From contig PLUT01000120.1 of assembly GCA_003162875.1 (NCBI GenBank), forward strand, positions 3,201 through 41,516: a stretch of DNA of 38,316 nt, given 5' to 3'. Positions 18,815-29,133 of the stretch are shown here, piece after piece. Source of the stretch: Granulicella sp. Its GTDB lineage: Bacteria > Acidobacteriota > Terriglobia > Terriglobales > Acidobacteriaceae. The notes below the pieces were generated by a model that did not search any database, was not told the DNA's origin, and worked only from the letters and a program-made list of their open reading frames with translations. A program made the position numbers and the translations under genes. The stretch's first letter is position 1; each line of letters begins with the position of its first letter.

Positions 18815-21253
18815 CTATTGCACGAACCGGACGCCGCTGACCTCCCAGGTCAGAACGGTCATCGAGTGGGGGGAAAGAGAGTAGGGCTTGCCGGGATCGA
18901 AGGACCTGTCGAGGTCGCCCTTGGTGACGACCTTCTGGCTGTCCTCATTGGTGTCGTTGATATTGGCTGAGGTGAGGCGGCTGATGTGTACAAGATTCCG
19001 CGGCGCGGCGGGACCGGAGAAGGTAACGGACAAGGCGGCGCGACGATCCAGATTGAAGAGGATGAGGCTGCAGCGCTTGCCGTCGGTGAAGGCGAAGGAC
19101 TGGAGGTCGTGCGCCTGGCTGAGTTGGATATCGCCGTTGGCGCTCTTGCGCTGCTCCCAGGTTGGGTCGGGCCCGGCGTGCACCGTCTTGATCATTTGCG
19201 GCGCGATCGCCGAGTTGGCGAGGGCTTCGGCGAGGAACGTGGGACGGACGCGATCGGTCTCTCCCCCCATGTCCACGACCGAGCCCCATAACTTGATATA
19301 TTCGCGCGGCCCGCGATATCCGGGACTGGTGTTGTTGAACTGGTTTTCAAACTCCGGCAGCCCGAAGAGACATTGCAGCGCCACATTGCCGTCGCGCAGC
19401 ATGAGCAGCATGTGGTCGGCGACGGCGAGGCCCGCCCCGAGGGACGGCACCACGGAATCAAGCACATTCTGCGAGACGCTGCCCTGCGTAGTGCTGAGAT
19501 TCACCTCATATGCGGCGAGCTTGACGCCGGCATCGGCCGCGATCTTTGCCTGCGCAGCGACCTGACCTCCCGGCCGGCTGTCGAGCGCCTCAGGCTCCGC
19601 GAACATCGGGCCGAAGATGGCTTCCGTACTGCCGGCATCGTTGAGCGAGTTGAAGAGATAGGGCGCAATGTCGACGGTGTCAGCGTGGGGGTGCTGCGCG
19701 ACCTCCTGCTGGGTATACCAGGGCACGGCCGACCATCCGTCCATGATCAGGTCGAACTTCAAGGGGTCATAGAAGTGTGAGCTTCGGGCGGCGGCGAAGA
19801 TGGTGGAGACGCGCGTGGCGTAGGCGATAGGATCGGGGATCGCCTCTCCGGGAAAGGAACCCCAGTTCCAGGTCTCGTTTCCCAGCTCGAGATGAATCAC
19901 GGGGAAAACCCGAGTCCATGGCGCAGCCTGACCTCGAGCGGCTCGCTTTGCTCCGTAATCTGTCTTGGACGGCCCGGTGGCGGGGCCGGCAAGATACTCA
20001 ATCAAATGCTGAGTCTCAGAGACAGAGAGCCCCGCCGGGACGACGAACCATGGTTCCGCCTTGACCGCCTGGCAGAGCACAAGGAACTCATGCAGGCCGA
20101 TGGGGATGTCGTCCTGCTCGGTTGCGCCTTCGCTGTATCCGGCGCGCCGGCGCGCGAAGGGAACGGCGATCAGGTCATCGAGGGTGCTGCCGAAGTTGGT
20201 GCCGTTGTCCATATAGCGCAGCACTCCGGGCTTGAGTTCACGCAGCCGGCGCACGACGGCATCGCGAAAGTCCGTGGGATTGTCATGGCCCGCGGCCTCG
20301 ATGAGGGCGGCATCGTCGAGCAGCGCCGACGACCCTGCCACCGAGAATGAGACTTGCACCGCGCCGTTGACGGTACCATCCTCTTTGGCGTCGAAGGGGA
20401 ACGAGTAGTCCTGCCACTCGGGGACGAGGGGAACGGTGCGATGGAGATAGTTGATGGTCCCGTGGTTGGTTAGGCGCGCGACGGAGAGGTTGAGTTGATC
20501 TGCGCCTTCGATGCCTTTGGCGCGAAATTTGAGTGTGTAGACGCCGTTCAACTGCAGGAATGAGCGGCCCTCCCATGTGTCGAAGTTCGAGGTCACACCC
20601 GCCGATTGCCCGGGCGCGGAGGCGCTGAGGCGCAGAGCCTGCTTCCCTGGAGAAGCTTTGGAGAGATCGTGAAATTCGGTACCAAGAGTTCCGCCGCCCG
20701 ATGTGGAAGGCCACCAGCCAGACGCTGCGTTGCCCGGAAAGCTCATGCGCAGGATGTAGACGTCGCCCTTTCGTGGTGGAACCTTGAGCGCCCCGAAGCT
20801 GACCCATATACCCTGCTTTGCCGAGCTGGCGGCCGTGGTGCTGGACTCCACCGTGCCTGTCTCTCCCATCGCCGCACCGGAGATGAATTCAAACGCAGCG
20901 CCCCTGGCGAAGTTCGCCGGCCAGCCGCTCCACTCATCGCTGTCGGAGCAGGAGTTGCCTTTGACGAACTTGCATTGCAGGACGGTCCTCCACGTCTCGC
21001 CCTCGAAACCGGGATTGCGGAAGATGAGATTGCGCATCATCTGTCCGGAGTCGTAGTAGGTCTGGCCGCTAAGGTTGATGCCAAAGTGCCTGACGTCGGA
21101 GTGGATCACGGTATTCGTTACAACAATATTGGTGGCTACGGTCTGTGCCGCGCCGGCTGCTGCCACGGCTAACGTCAGAAGCTGGAGCGGAACGAATCGA
21201 AGGGAAGCACAAGCGCGGCCTCGCCGCGAGGGCGTGAATGCGGTGGGTGCCAT
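18815..21253 (-). CDS. Large secreted putative glycoside hydrolase (CBM-like region plus GH-A-like barrel); homologous to the protein at 35645
   Basis: ORF 18815..21355(-), start likely 21253 (MAPTAFTPSRRGRACASLRFVPLQLLTLAVAAAGAAQ). IHLELGNETWNWGSF (NE acid/base-like) and KLAAYEVNLSTTQG (second Glu-like). Confidence 0.65.
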   Translation of the reverse strand: MAPTAFTPSRRGRACASLRFVPLQLLTLAVAAAGAAQTVATNIVVTNTVIHSDVRHFGINLSGQTYYDSGQMMRNLIFRNPGFEGETWRTVLQCKFVKGNSCSDSDEWSGWPANFARGAAFEFISGAAMGETGTVESSTTAASSAKQGIWVSFGALKVPPRKGDVYILRMSFPGNAASGWWPSTSGGGTLGTEFHDLSKASPGKQALRLSASAPGQSAGVTSNFDTWEGRSFLQLNGVYTLKFRAKGIEGADQLNLSVARLTNHGTINYLHRTVPLVPEWQDYSFPFDAKEDGTVNGAVQVSFSVAGSSALLDDAALIEAAGHDNPTDFRDAVVRRLRELKPGVLRYMDNGTNFGSTLDDLIAVPFARRRAGYSEGATEQDDIPIGLHEFLVLCQAVKAEPWFVVPAGLSVSETQHLIEYLAGPATGPSKTDYGAKRAARGQAAPWTRVFPVIHLELGNETWNWGSFPGEAIPDPIAYATRVSTIFAAARSSHFYDPLKFDLIMDGWSAVPWYTQQEVAQHPHADTVDIAPYLFNSLNDAGSTEAIFGPMFAEPEALDSRPGGQVAAQAKIAADAGVKLAAYEVNLSTTQGSVSQNVLDSVVPSLGAGLAVADHMLLMLRDGNVALQCLFGLPEFENQFNNTSPGYRGPREYIKLWGSVVDMGGETDRVRPTFLAEALANSAIAPQMIKTVHAGPDPTWEQRKSANGDIQLSQAHDLQSFAFTDGKRCSLILFNLDRRAALSVTFSGPAAPRNLVHISRLTSANINDTNEDSQKVVTKGDLDRSFDPGKPYSLSPHSMTVLTWEVSGVRFVQ

Positions 21254-21284
21254 CGCGCGGCTGATCCATAGACCGGGAACCGGC

Positions 21285-22574
21285 CTAAGAGCGGGGTGGG
21301 TCGACGGCTTGACGGTAGACCTCCAGGATGCGATCGATTTTTTTGCTCCAATCATAGTGTTGTTCGACCCTGGCGCGACCGCCCGCGCCGAGGCTGGCGC
21401 GAAGCTCCGGGTCTGCGGCGAGTTTTCTCATCGCCTGCACGAAGCCTTGCACGATGGATTCGGCGTCGGACGGATCCACCAGGATGCCGCACGTCTGGTC
21501 GATGTACTCCGCAGGTCCTCCCCAAGCCGTGGCGATCGCGGGTGTGCCGGTTGCCATCGCCTCCAGCACGACAGCGCCGCCGCACTCGTAGATGCTGGGC
21601 AGCACCAGGGCCGTTGCTGTCTGGAGGTGATGGACGCATTCGGGCTGGGGCAGCCATCCATGAAAGCAAACTCTTCCGGCGACGCCGAGCTGCTCGGCGA
21701 GCGAGGCCCATGCGGCACGCATCGGGCCATCGCCAATCACTTCAAGCCGCGCCTTGGGAAGGTGGGTCAGAGCGTGGAGGACGAGGTCGAGACGCTTCCA
21801 ATCGACCAGGCGGCCAACGAAGAGGAAGCGCGGTGCGGCGGACGGGCTCTGCGCTGAGGCGCGGTCCAACGACCCGGACCCAGACCGGCTGGGAAGGGTC
21901 CAGATGGCGAGGTCGACGCCATTCTCAGGAATTTCGATGACGGTCCCGCGAACGCAGGATGGCAGCGCGAGCCGCGTGCGCTCGTTGGCGACGAGCAGCA
22001 GGGCCGCGTTCCTCTTGCCTGGGATGATGCGGTTGATGAGGTTGGCGCTGCCGCGTGCAAGCGCGACCGAGAGGCGGGTGAAGAGGGACTCGTAGCCTCG
22101 AAAGGCTGGAGGGTATTCCATGCCGCCATTCATCGGCCCAATGATGACAGGCACTCCGAAACCATCGAGAAACGACGGCGCCTTAGGCGAAACGGGAATT
22201 GGCTGATGGACGAGGTTGACGCCATGATCGCGGATCAACGGCTTGACCATGGCACGCTGAATGCGCTGATTGATGAGTACCATCAGCGTGCCGAAGGTTG
22301 CCTCGGCGACGCGGCGCGGAAGAGGACGGCTCATCTGCCAGATGATCTTGTGAAACCATCGATCGGGAATATAAAGGATGCGGCCCTCCTCCGCGGGGAA
22401 GAGGGATTCGAGCTCCGGCCGGGTGCGCCCATGCACGATGAGCCACGCCTCGATTCCACGCGCACGCAGCCGCGCGAAGTAATGCAGAGGCAGCGAGGCC
22501 TCTCCGCCGAAGCGGAGCGAGGCGTTCTCTGCGACGACCGCGACCCGGAGGTCCTCAGCAGGGTTGGATGGCAT
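21285..22574 (-). CDS. Glycosyltransferase family 4
   Basis: RFLFVGRLVDWKRLDLVLHALTHLPKARLEVIGDGPMRAAW; ATALVLPSIYECGGAVVLEAMATGTPAIATAWGGPAEYI. Confidence 0.92.
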   Translation of the reverse strand: MPSNPAEDLRVAVVAENASLRFGGEASLPLHYFARLRARGIEAWLIVHGRTRPELESLFPAEEGRILYIPDRWFHKIIWQMSRPLPRRVAEATFGTLMVLINQRIQRAMVKPLIRDHGVNLVHQPIPVSPKAPSFLDGFGVPVIIGPMNGGMEYPPAFRGYESLFTRLSVALARGSANLINRIIPGKRNAALLLVANERTRLALPSCVRGTVIEIPENGVDLAIWTLPSRSGSGSLDRASAQSPSAAPRFLFVGRLVDWKRLDLVLHALTHLPKARLEVIGDGPMRAAWASLAEQLGVAGRVCFHGWLPQPECVHHLQTATALVLPSIYECGGAVVLEAMATGTPAIATAWGGPAEYIDQTCGILVDPSDAESIVQGFVQAMRKLAADPELRASLGAGGRARVEQHYDWSKKIDRILEVYRQAVDPPRS

Positions 22575-22656
22575 CGGTGGGTTGACTCACTTTCGTTCAT
22601 CCACTAGGAAGGGCGGGGACTTGCGAAGCCTTCTTCAGCGTACATCGGCGTGGAGG

Positions 22657-23886
22657 TCAGGAAGCGAGCGACCGCGGCGCAAGCTTGCGCCCTTCTTCCG
22701 ATGCAGGCGCGGTGGGGTTGGTCTTGCGGTCGAGGACCCCCTGCATTACCTCGCAGAGTGATTTGCCCCAGGCGTCCCAGTTGAGAAACTGCTCGAACTG
22801 ATCGCGGCTGCTGGCGACCAGTTCGCGATAACCAGCTGGATCGGCAATGGTCTTGAGGATCAGGTCGGCATAGTCGCCGCCGCGCGCCTCCATCGGGAGC
22901 AAGAAGCCGTTTAGTCCTTCGCGGACCGAGCCGCGGGTGCCTCCGGTATCGGTTACGAGGGCCGGCAGCCCATAAGCACTGGCCTCGCAGGTTGCGATGG
23001 GTGTGGCATCCGCGCGTGTGGGGAACAGCAGAAAGTTCGATTCGAGAAATAGTTGGGCGAGCTTCTTCTGTTGCTCAGGGTCGTTCTTGTCGAGGAAAGG
23101 GACCACGCGAAGCTTTGGGTGCTGGTACTGCTGCGGAGGCACGCAGCCGCAGACGGTCAACTCCGCGTCCACACCACGCTCCCCAAGGCTGGTGAGACAT
23201 TCAAAGGCAATCGCTCCGCCTTTGCGCTCCCAATCAACCCCCGCCAGAAGCAGCCGGACAGGACCGCTCAACGGATGGTTCAGAGCTTCTTCCCTGGTGG
23301 GCACGGGAGAGAGATTTGCGCCAAAGCAGACTTTGAACGTGGTCCCGGGGCTTGCTCCGTAGTGCTTGCGGGCACCGTCCACGGCCCAATCGGATGGATA
23401 GACAACCGCCGCGGCACGATGGATGGCGGCGTCCTCAATGCGGTCGCCTTCGGCGATGGCGAAGGAGGACATGGAGGAGAACTGGGGATAGTACTCGACG
23501 AGGTCGGCCCAAACCAGATCCGAAAAATAGATGATGGGAAGATCGGTATTGAGGTGCGCGATCTCCACCGACGCCGCGGGGGCGAAAAGGATGTCGCAGG
23601 GCTGCTCCTTGAGGCGGCGCTCAAAGACATTAGCCAGGCGCCAGGAGAGGACGCGATTGAGGTCGGTGATCCAGTGCTTCCCCGTGAGTCGGAAGAGCCA
23701 GCGATCGACGCGGTAGGTGTTGTCAATGATGAATCTGGTGATGCGCGAGTTGTCTGGGCCAAGGTACACCACCTCGCCGGCGTGGGCCTCCAGCGCCTTC
23801 GCCATGCAATAGAAGGTGCCCGACCAGGAACCCAGGTTGCGGGCATCAAACCGATGAACGAAGCCAATCCTGATCCTGAGACTCAT
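22657..23886 (-). CDS. Glycosyltransferase family 4
   Basis: RIGFVHRFDARNLGSWSGTFYCMAKALEAH; VRLLLAGVDWERKGGAIAFECL; NFLLFPTRADATPIATCEASAYGLPALVTDTGGTRGSV. Confidence 0.9.
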   Translation of the reverse strand: MSLRIRIGFVHRFDARNLGSWSGTFYCMAKALEAHAGEVVYLGPDNSRITRFIIDNTYRVDRWLFRLTGKHWITDLNRVLSWRLANVFERRLKEQPCDILFAPAASVEIAHLNTDLPIIYFSDLVWADLVEYYPQFSSMSSFAIAEGDRIEDAAIHRAAAVVYPSDWAVDGARKHYGASPGTTFKVCFGANLSPVPTREEALNHPLSGPVRLLLAGVDWERKGGAIAFECLTSLGERGVDAELTVCGCVPPQQYQHPKLRVVPFLDKNDPEQQKKLAQLFLESNFLLFPTRADATPIATCEASAYGLPALVTDTGGTRGSVREGLNGFLLPMEARGGDYADLILKTIADPAGYRELVASSRDQFEQFLNWDAWGKSLCEVMQGVLDRKTNPTAPASEEGRKLAPRSLAS

Positions 23887-24307
23887 CCGGAACTCCTAGC
23901 CAGCGACTCTTGCCCGGTGGCTGCAATCGGCCAGAATAACCCTGAAAAGGAGACGCCGACACAAACAGGAAGGGTCCGCGATCGGCGAAATACAATTGGA
24001 AATCGAGACTGGTAAAAGTATAAGGCATCTTCCCGCAAGAATCAATTGGATCAGGAGCTGAAAATAATGACAAAATGCTCCATCTTTTTATAAGAATGGG
24101 CAACTTTGTGCTGCGCAAAGCGGAGGAACCAACTAGAATCATCGAATAGGTCACTTGCTCGGCAGCTAACTCGGAACCTTGACGTTCGATCCATCGGAAT
24201 CGCAGGTCACCAGAATTTTTTCCGGCAAATCTACTAATTGCCTGGATCTATTGGGATATTCAGTAAGACGGAACAGCCTGACTTCAACCGGGAGCGCCAT
24301 TCGCCTT

Positions 24308-25708
24308 ATGACGATAGAAGCCGACGAGGAAGACGTACTGGTCCGGGAAGATCATCCAGATGCGACCCAGCATCTGGAGAAACAGGCCCTCAAAGGCACG
24401 TACTACATCGTCATCTTCTACGCCTTTTCCCTCTCCCTGCGCCTGGGAAGCAGCGTGGTGCTGACTCACCTGTTCTCGCCAGAGTACTTCGGCGTGATGC
24501 AGTTGCTCACTACAGTGCTGGTCGGCCTGAACCTGTTCTCTCACATCGGTCTGGGCGACAGCGTGATCCAGAATCCCCGCGGCGACGAACCAATATTTCT
24601 CAATACTGCGTGGACCTTGCAGACGCTGCGTGGGGCTGCGTTGTGGCTGATGACGGTCCTTCTGGCGTGGCCGGTTGCCACGTTTTACCGCGAACCACGC
24701 ATGCTTTGGCTGTTTCCCGCGCTCGGCTTCGGATGCGTGATCGCCGGATTCAGTTCGCCCAGCTTGCTGAATCTGACACGCCATATGGGCGTTGGCAAGG
24801 TCGCATTGCAGGAACTGCTCTCCCAGGCTGCCCAGTTTGTGGTCACGCTGCTATGGGCGTTGCTTCAGCCATCGCTCTGGGCGCTGGTCGGGGGACGGAT
24901 GGCCTCTGAAGTGGTGCGAACGGCCTTCAGCTACCGCCTGATCCCGGAGCTCCGCCCCAGCTTCACGCTCGACCGGGAGTGCGTGCGCTCCATCCTCACC
25001 TTCGGCAAGTGGATCATGCTCGGATCGGGTCTGGCCTTTCTGGCGCAACAGTCGGACCGGCTGATCCTCGGGAAGCTAATTACATTTGTCGCACTTGGGG
25101 TCTATGGCATTGCTTACTCACTCTCCGACCTGCCGCGCTCAATCATCTCTCTCTTCACATCGCGGGTAGGTTATCCATTTATTGCAAAGTTTGCACAGCG
25201 TCCCCGGGAGGAATATCGGGAAATTGTAGCGAAATACCGGCTTCCCGTACTTACAGCCGGCGGCTTAATGCTTATCGTGATGATATGTCTCGGCGATGAA
25301 TTCGTACTTCATGTATTTGACAAACGCTATCATGACGCCTCGTGGATGGTCTGCATTCTAGCCGCGGGACTATGGCATACGCTGCTCTATAACACGTCCA
25401 ACCAGGCAATTTTGGCGCTGTCGAGGCCGCACTACAGCGCAACGAGCAACCTGGTGTACTGTATCTCCCTATTTATTCTCATTCCGCTGGGATTTCATTT
25501 CTACGGCATCGCGGGCGCGGTAGTTGCAGTTGCAATCAGCGATGTGCCGGTCTACTTCGTGATCCTGCATGCCTCCTATCGAGAGAAGATCGGGATGTTT
25601 ACCCAGGACTTATTGATGACGGGGGCCTTCGGCGGCGTGCTGGCCGCGTCCCTGCTGCTGCGGATCACGATGGGCTTCGGCAATCCCTTCCGCGGCATCC
25701 ACATCTGA
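24308..25708 (+). CDS. Wzx-type polysaccharide flippase / lipopolysaccharide biosynthesis membrane protein
   Basis: ORF 24179..25708(+), start likely M at 24308; LRLGSSVVLTHLFSPEYFGVMQLLTTVLVGLNLFSHIGLGDSVIQN is typical of polysaccharide exporters; multiple TM segments. Confidence 0.88.
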   Translation: MTIEADEEDVLVREDHPDATQHLEKQALKGTYYIVIFYAFSLSLRLGSSVVLTHLFSPEYFGVMQLLTTVLVGLNLFSHIGLGDSVIQNPRGDEPIFLNTAWTLQTLRGAALWLMTVLLAWPVATFYREPRMLWLFPALGFGCVIAGFSSPSLLNLTRHMGVGKVALQELLSQAAQFVVTLLWALLQPSLWALVGGRMASEVVRTAFSYRLIPELRPSFTLDRECVRSILTFGKWIMLGSGLAFLAQQSDRLILGKLITFVALGVYGIAYSLSDLPRSIISLFTSRVGYPFIAKFAQRPREEYREIVAKYRLPVLTAGGLMLIVMICLGDEFVLHVFDKRYHDASWMVCILAAGLWHTLLYNTSNQAILALSRPHYSATSNLVYCISLFILIPLGFHFYGIAGAVVAVAISDVPVYFVILHASYREKIGMFTQDLLMTGAFGGVLAASLLLRITMGFGNPFRGIHI

Positions 25709-25746
25709 ATTCTCCAGAACCTCATAGCTGTTATCGAGTCCATGCC

Positions 25747-26784
25747 CTATGTGGCCGAAAACAGCGAGTAGTAGCCAAGGGTTGCGAGTACCTGCTTCAT
25801 GCGCTGCTCGCGCTCGTAGGCCTGGGGGGTGATCTCGACGAATGGGCGGACCTTGCCGGGCGCGATGACGGTCCTTCCGTTGTCGAGCATCCCCATCCCC
25901 TTCGCCTCCGCGAGCCACGACTTCGCCTGACCACCCGCGTGGAAGCACTTGATGGAACGGAACGGCTCATTGCGCAGCAGTCTCGATCCGGTGACACCCA
26001 GCTTTCCCAGGACGCGAGACTTCTGGCTTCTGTGCCAGCAATGCCAGTAGCTTGGGTCCAGATGGCCTCCGCCCATGCGCATGGCCAGCGCGGCCCAGAC
26101 AATGGCTTCGATGTGCATCTCATTCCTGTGAAAGCAATCGAGGCGGCCGATCAGCCAATTGAGCCAACTGAGATCCGGGGGTGCGCGCAGATGCGCTACG
26201 CCGATGTCGACGTGATGGGCCAACCGAATTCGCTTGGCCATCGCCGAACGCACGGTCTCCGGAGGATAGAGGCAGGTGGGCTTCTGCCACATGAGGAGCA
26301 GACCTTGCGCAGGAGTAGGTTCGAAGCGAAAGCGATTCGGAAAATAGAGATCGGGATCAAGCAGCACCATCTCCTGGCCGGGAGAACTCAATAGCAGAGG
26401 GTCGGTAATCTTGCGCCAGCACGGGTGGCCCTTGCGGAAGCGCCGCAGGTTCGGAAGGCCGTGAAAGATCTTCGCCTCAGCGTCTGCAAGATCGTCCTCC
26501 GCATAGACCGACCAGCGATGCCCATGCGTCCGCTGGCGCAGCGCAAGCTCCTCCGTCAACGCCATCTTGTCCTGAATTGAGTCGGTGATCAGATGCAGGT
26601 GAATTGGTTCAAGAGTGTTGCGAAAGAGGCTCTCGAGGGCGTAGCGCGCGTATCCGAGCGATCGCGGCGAGAGTACCATGAACACGCGTCTCGCCTGTGC
26701 GTGCATTCCGTTTCCGTGGTCCCGATTTTCATTCATAAGTTGGCTTCCTGCCGCTTGCGATCCTGGTGGTATTTCGTCGTTCAT
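25747..26784 (-). CDS. GT-A-like glycosyltransferase (GT8-like)
   Basis: VFMVLSPRSLGYARYALESLFRNTLEPIHLHLITDSIQDK; DxD-like LLDPDLYFPNRF. Confidence 0.6.
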   Translation of the reverse strand: MNDEIPPGSQAAGSQLMNENRDHGNGMHAQARRVFMVLSPRSLGYARYALESLFRNTLEPIHLHLITDSIQDKMALTEELALRQRTHGHRWSVYAEDDLADAEAKIFHGLPNLRRFRKGHPCWRKITDPLLLSSPGQEMVLLDPDLYFPNRFRFEPTPAQGLLLMWQKPTCLYPPETVRSAMAKRIRLAHHVDIGVAHLRAPPDLSWLNWLIGRLDCFHRNEMHIEAIVWAALAMRMGGGHLDPSYWHCWHRSQKSRVLGKLGVTGSRLLRNEPFRSIKCFHAGGQAKSWLAEAKGMGMLDNGRTVIAPGKVRPFVEITPQAYEREQRMKQVLATLGYYSLFSAT

Positions 26785-26839
26785 TCATGGCCGCCAATGC
26801 CGGAGTAGCGTCTATTGCATTGAGATCGGCGCGTTGACC

Positions 26840-29068
26840 TCATCCCAACCCGGCGACGGGTTCCTCGGAAGGGGTTTGTTCGGCACCTTCGTTGAAGCAG
26901 GAACTGCCGACCACGAAGGGCGTGAACTTGGGCCTCCAGCGAATATTCATGGCGTCCGTGCGCGCCTCGAAGTCGTGGACGTCGTTCCTGACGGAGCGAT
27001 TTACGCGGACCAGACTGACCATATTTATGATCGCCGCGACGCCGGGGACGTCGATGCGCTCTAACAGGCGGGCGGCGCGGGCCAGCGTGGCTTTTGTCGT
27101 CTTGCTCGCGGTGGTTACGAGTATCGTGGCGTCGGCGCATCGAGCCAGATATTCGGTCTCTGCCGAGCACAAAAGAGGAGCAGTATCGATGAGGACGATC
27201 TCATAATCGTTGGTCAGCTTCTGAAAGGCGTCGCTGACAAAGCTTGGCAGGGGAGCAACGCGCAATGGGAGCGACTGCGCGGAGACGGCCGGCGACTGCG
27301 GCCCGGGCCGGATCATCGATTGCGGCAAGGGCGAGGCAGCCGACCGACGCGACGATGGCTGATTAACGTCGTTGAGTTCCGTGCTCGCATAGGCGACCGG
27401 ATTGGCATTTCCGGAGGCATCGATGGTGATGACCTTGCGACCCAGTCCTGCCAGGGCGTGGGCGAGGTTCTCCAGAATGGATGAGGTCTCGCCATCGTCG
27501 TCGGTCGCAGTCAGCACGAAGGTGCGCACGCCGGCTACGCGTGTAGCATGGTCCACCGCGGCGGCGAGACGGAGGACATACTCGTCAAAGACCAGCTGGG
27601 TAACGTCTTTATCCGCGAACAGAGACCCGATTGGGGAGAAGCCGAGGACGCCCTCGATGTCCTCGCTGGTGTAGAGATGCGGGTCGAGATAATCGACAAG
27701 CAGGGCAGCCGCGAGGCCCATCAGCAGGGCAACCGGAACCAGAAGCGGCGCGAGCATCTTGACCTTGTTTGGTTCCGGGGCAAGGGGCGGCATTGCCGCA
27801 GAGAAGAGATGGGCGGAGCCGGGAGAGCTGCTCTCCAACTCCAGATTGTCGATCCTGTCGTCCACCTGCATGTATCGCGCCTGGAGTCGATCGATGTCCG
27901 CCTTGAGTTCATTGGCCCGCTGGAAGTTCGGCGCGGCGAAGTTGGCAGCGGCCTCATCCTTCTGCAGTTCGCCCTGCAGGCCGGCTTCGATCATCACAGC
28001 GCGGCGCACGTTCGCATGCAGCCTGTCCTCCAGCTGTATGGCAGCATCGCGCCGCAGATTGTCCTCGACATCCTTGATGCCGCTATCGATCTGCTGTATT
28101 CCGGCCGCGGCCAGACTGCGCAGGGGATTGTTTGCAGTGATGTCGGCAGACTGGTCCATCAAGAGGCTGCGCTTCTGGCCCGCCGCGGTCTTTACGGCGG
28201 CGAGTTGCGGATCGTTGGCGATGGCCGCGTCGGCTTCCGCATTCAGGGCCCAATTCGGGGAGGATGGATCGCCTGCCTCCAAGGCCTGGACTTGCGCTTC
28301 AGCCTGGATTCGTTGCTCATGTGCGGCGGCAAGATCAGCCCGCACCTTGGCCAGTTGGTCGTCGTAAGGATTGGAGGCGCCCGGAGCCCCTAGCACCGCA
28401 ACTCCCAGCTTCTGTGTAATCCCGGCCTGTTCCTCGAGCGTGGCATCGAGGTCTTTCTCCAGGGCGTCGCGAGTGTCACGCAGAGTGGCCAGGCGCTCGT
28501 CGGCCCCATAGAACTCTTCCTGCTTTGCCTTGGTCAGATACGACTGGGTCACTGCGTTGACGATGTCGGCGAGATGGGCGGGGTTCTTGCTAAATAAGGT
28601 GATGGCGATCTGATAAGTTGTTTCGACTCGGCTGACGGTCAGCGAATGCTGGAGGCGCGCGACAGCGGCCGGCTCCGTCTCGCCGGGGTATTGCCAGACG
28701 CCTGGAGGCAGGCTGCGGATGGCATCGGCAATCACGTCGTAGCGGGTGATGCTATGCACCTGCTGCTGCATGTAGGAGTCGTATGGATAGACCGTCTCAG
28801 GATCCTCATTGAGGGTCTTGGGGAAGGTGGGCGACACGTAGATGAGGCTGGTGGCAGAATAGGACGGCCGGTAGTGGATGAGATAGACCGCGCTCGCGGC
28901 CAGCAACGCAAGCGTGACCAGGGTCGCGGCGAACCAATGAACCCGCAGGCTTCGCACGGCACGAAACCAGAGCGTGGCGCCCTTTGATGTGGGACGAAGC
29001 GGCAGCAGCGGCGAGGTCGGCGGTTCCACGTTTCGCCAGCCATTCGGATTGATCTGCGTTACGTGCAT
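26840..29068 (-). CDS. Polysaccharide copolymerase (Wzz/GumC/Wzc-like) with degenerate BY-kinase domain
   Basis: Two TM segments (WFAATLVTLALLAASAVYLI; MLAPLLVPVALLMGLAAALLVDYLDPHLYTSEDIEGVLGFSPIG) flanking a coiled-coil-rich region, then a BY-kinase-like domain with Walker B-like YEIVLIDTAPLL but TATDDDGETSS at Walker A. Confidence 0.88.
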   Translation of the reverse strand: MHVTQINPNGWRNVEPPTSPLLPLRPTSKGATLWFRAVRSLRVHWFAATLVTLALLAASAVYLIHYRPSYSATSLIYVSPTFPKTLNEDPETVYPYDSYMQQQVHSITRYDVIADAIRSLPPGVWQYPGETEPAAVARLQHSLTVSRVETTYQIAITLFSKNPAHLADIVNAVTQSYLTKAKQEEFYGADERLATLRDTRDALEKDLDATLEEQAGITQKLGVAVLGAPGASNPYDDQLAKVRADLAAAHEQRIQAEAQVQALEAGDPSSPNWALNAEADAAIANDPQLAAVKTAAGQKRSLLMDQSADITANNPLRSLAAAGIQQIDSGIKDVEDNLRRDAAIQLEDRLHANVRRAVMIEAGLQGELQKDEAAANFAAPNFQRANELKADIDRLQARYMQVDDRIDNLELESSSPGSAHLFSAAMPPLAPEPNKVKMLAPLLVPVALLMGLAAALLVDYLDPHLYTSEDIEGVLGFSPIGSLFADKDVTQLVFDEYVLRLAAAVDHATRVAGVRTFVLTATDDDGETSSILENLAHALAGLGRKVITIDASGNANPVAYASTELNDVNQPSSRRSAASPLPQSMIRPGPQSPAVSAQSLPLRVAPLPSFVSDAFQKLTNDYEIVLIDTAPLLCSAETEYLARCADATILVTTASKTTKATLARAARLLERIDVPGVAAIINMVSLVRVNRSVRNDVHDFEARTDAMNIRWRPKFTPFVVGSSCFNEGAEQTPSEEPVAGLG

Positions 29069-29133
29069 CCTATCGATCTCCTTAAATGCCCTGCATATGG
29101 CCTGCGTTCCATGGAGGAGTTCCTCCCGTACGG

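Noticed and set aside
24055-24095. GGAGC...GCTCC followed by ATCTTTTTA as an intrinsic terminator
   Set aside because: 5-bp stem with an 18-nt A-rich loop is too weak, and it lies between divergent genes where a terminator is not expected.
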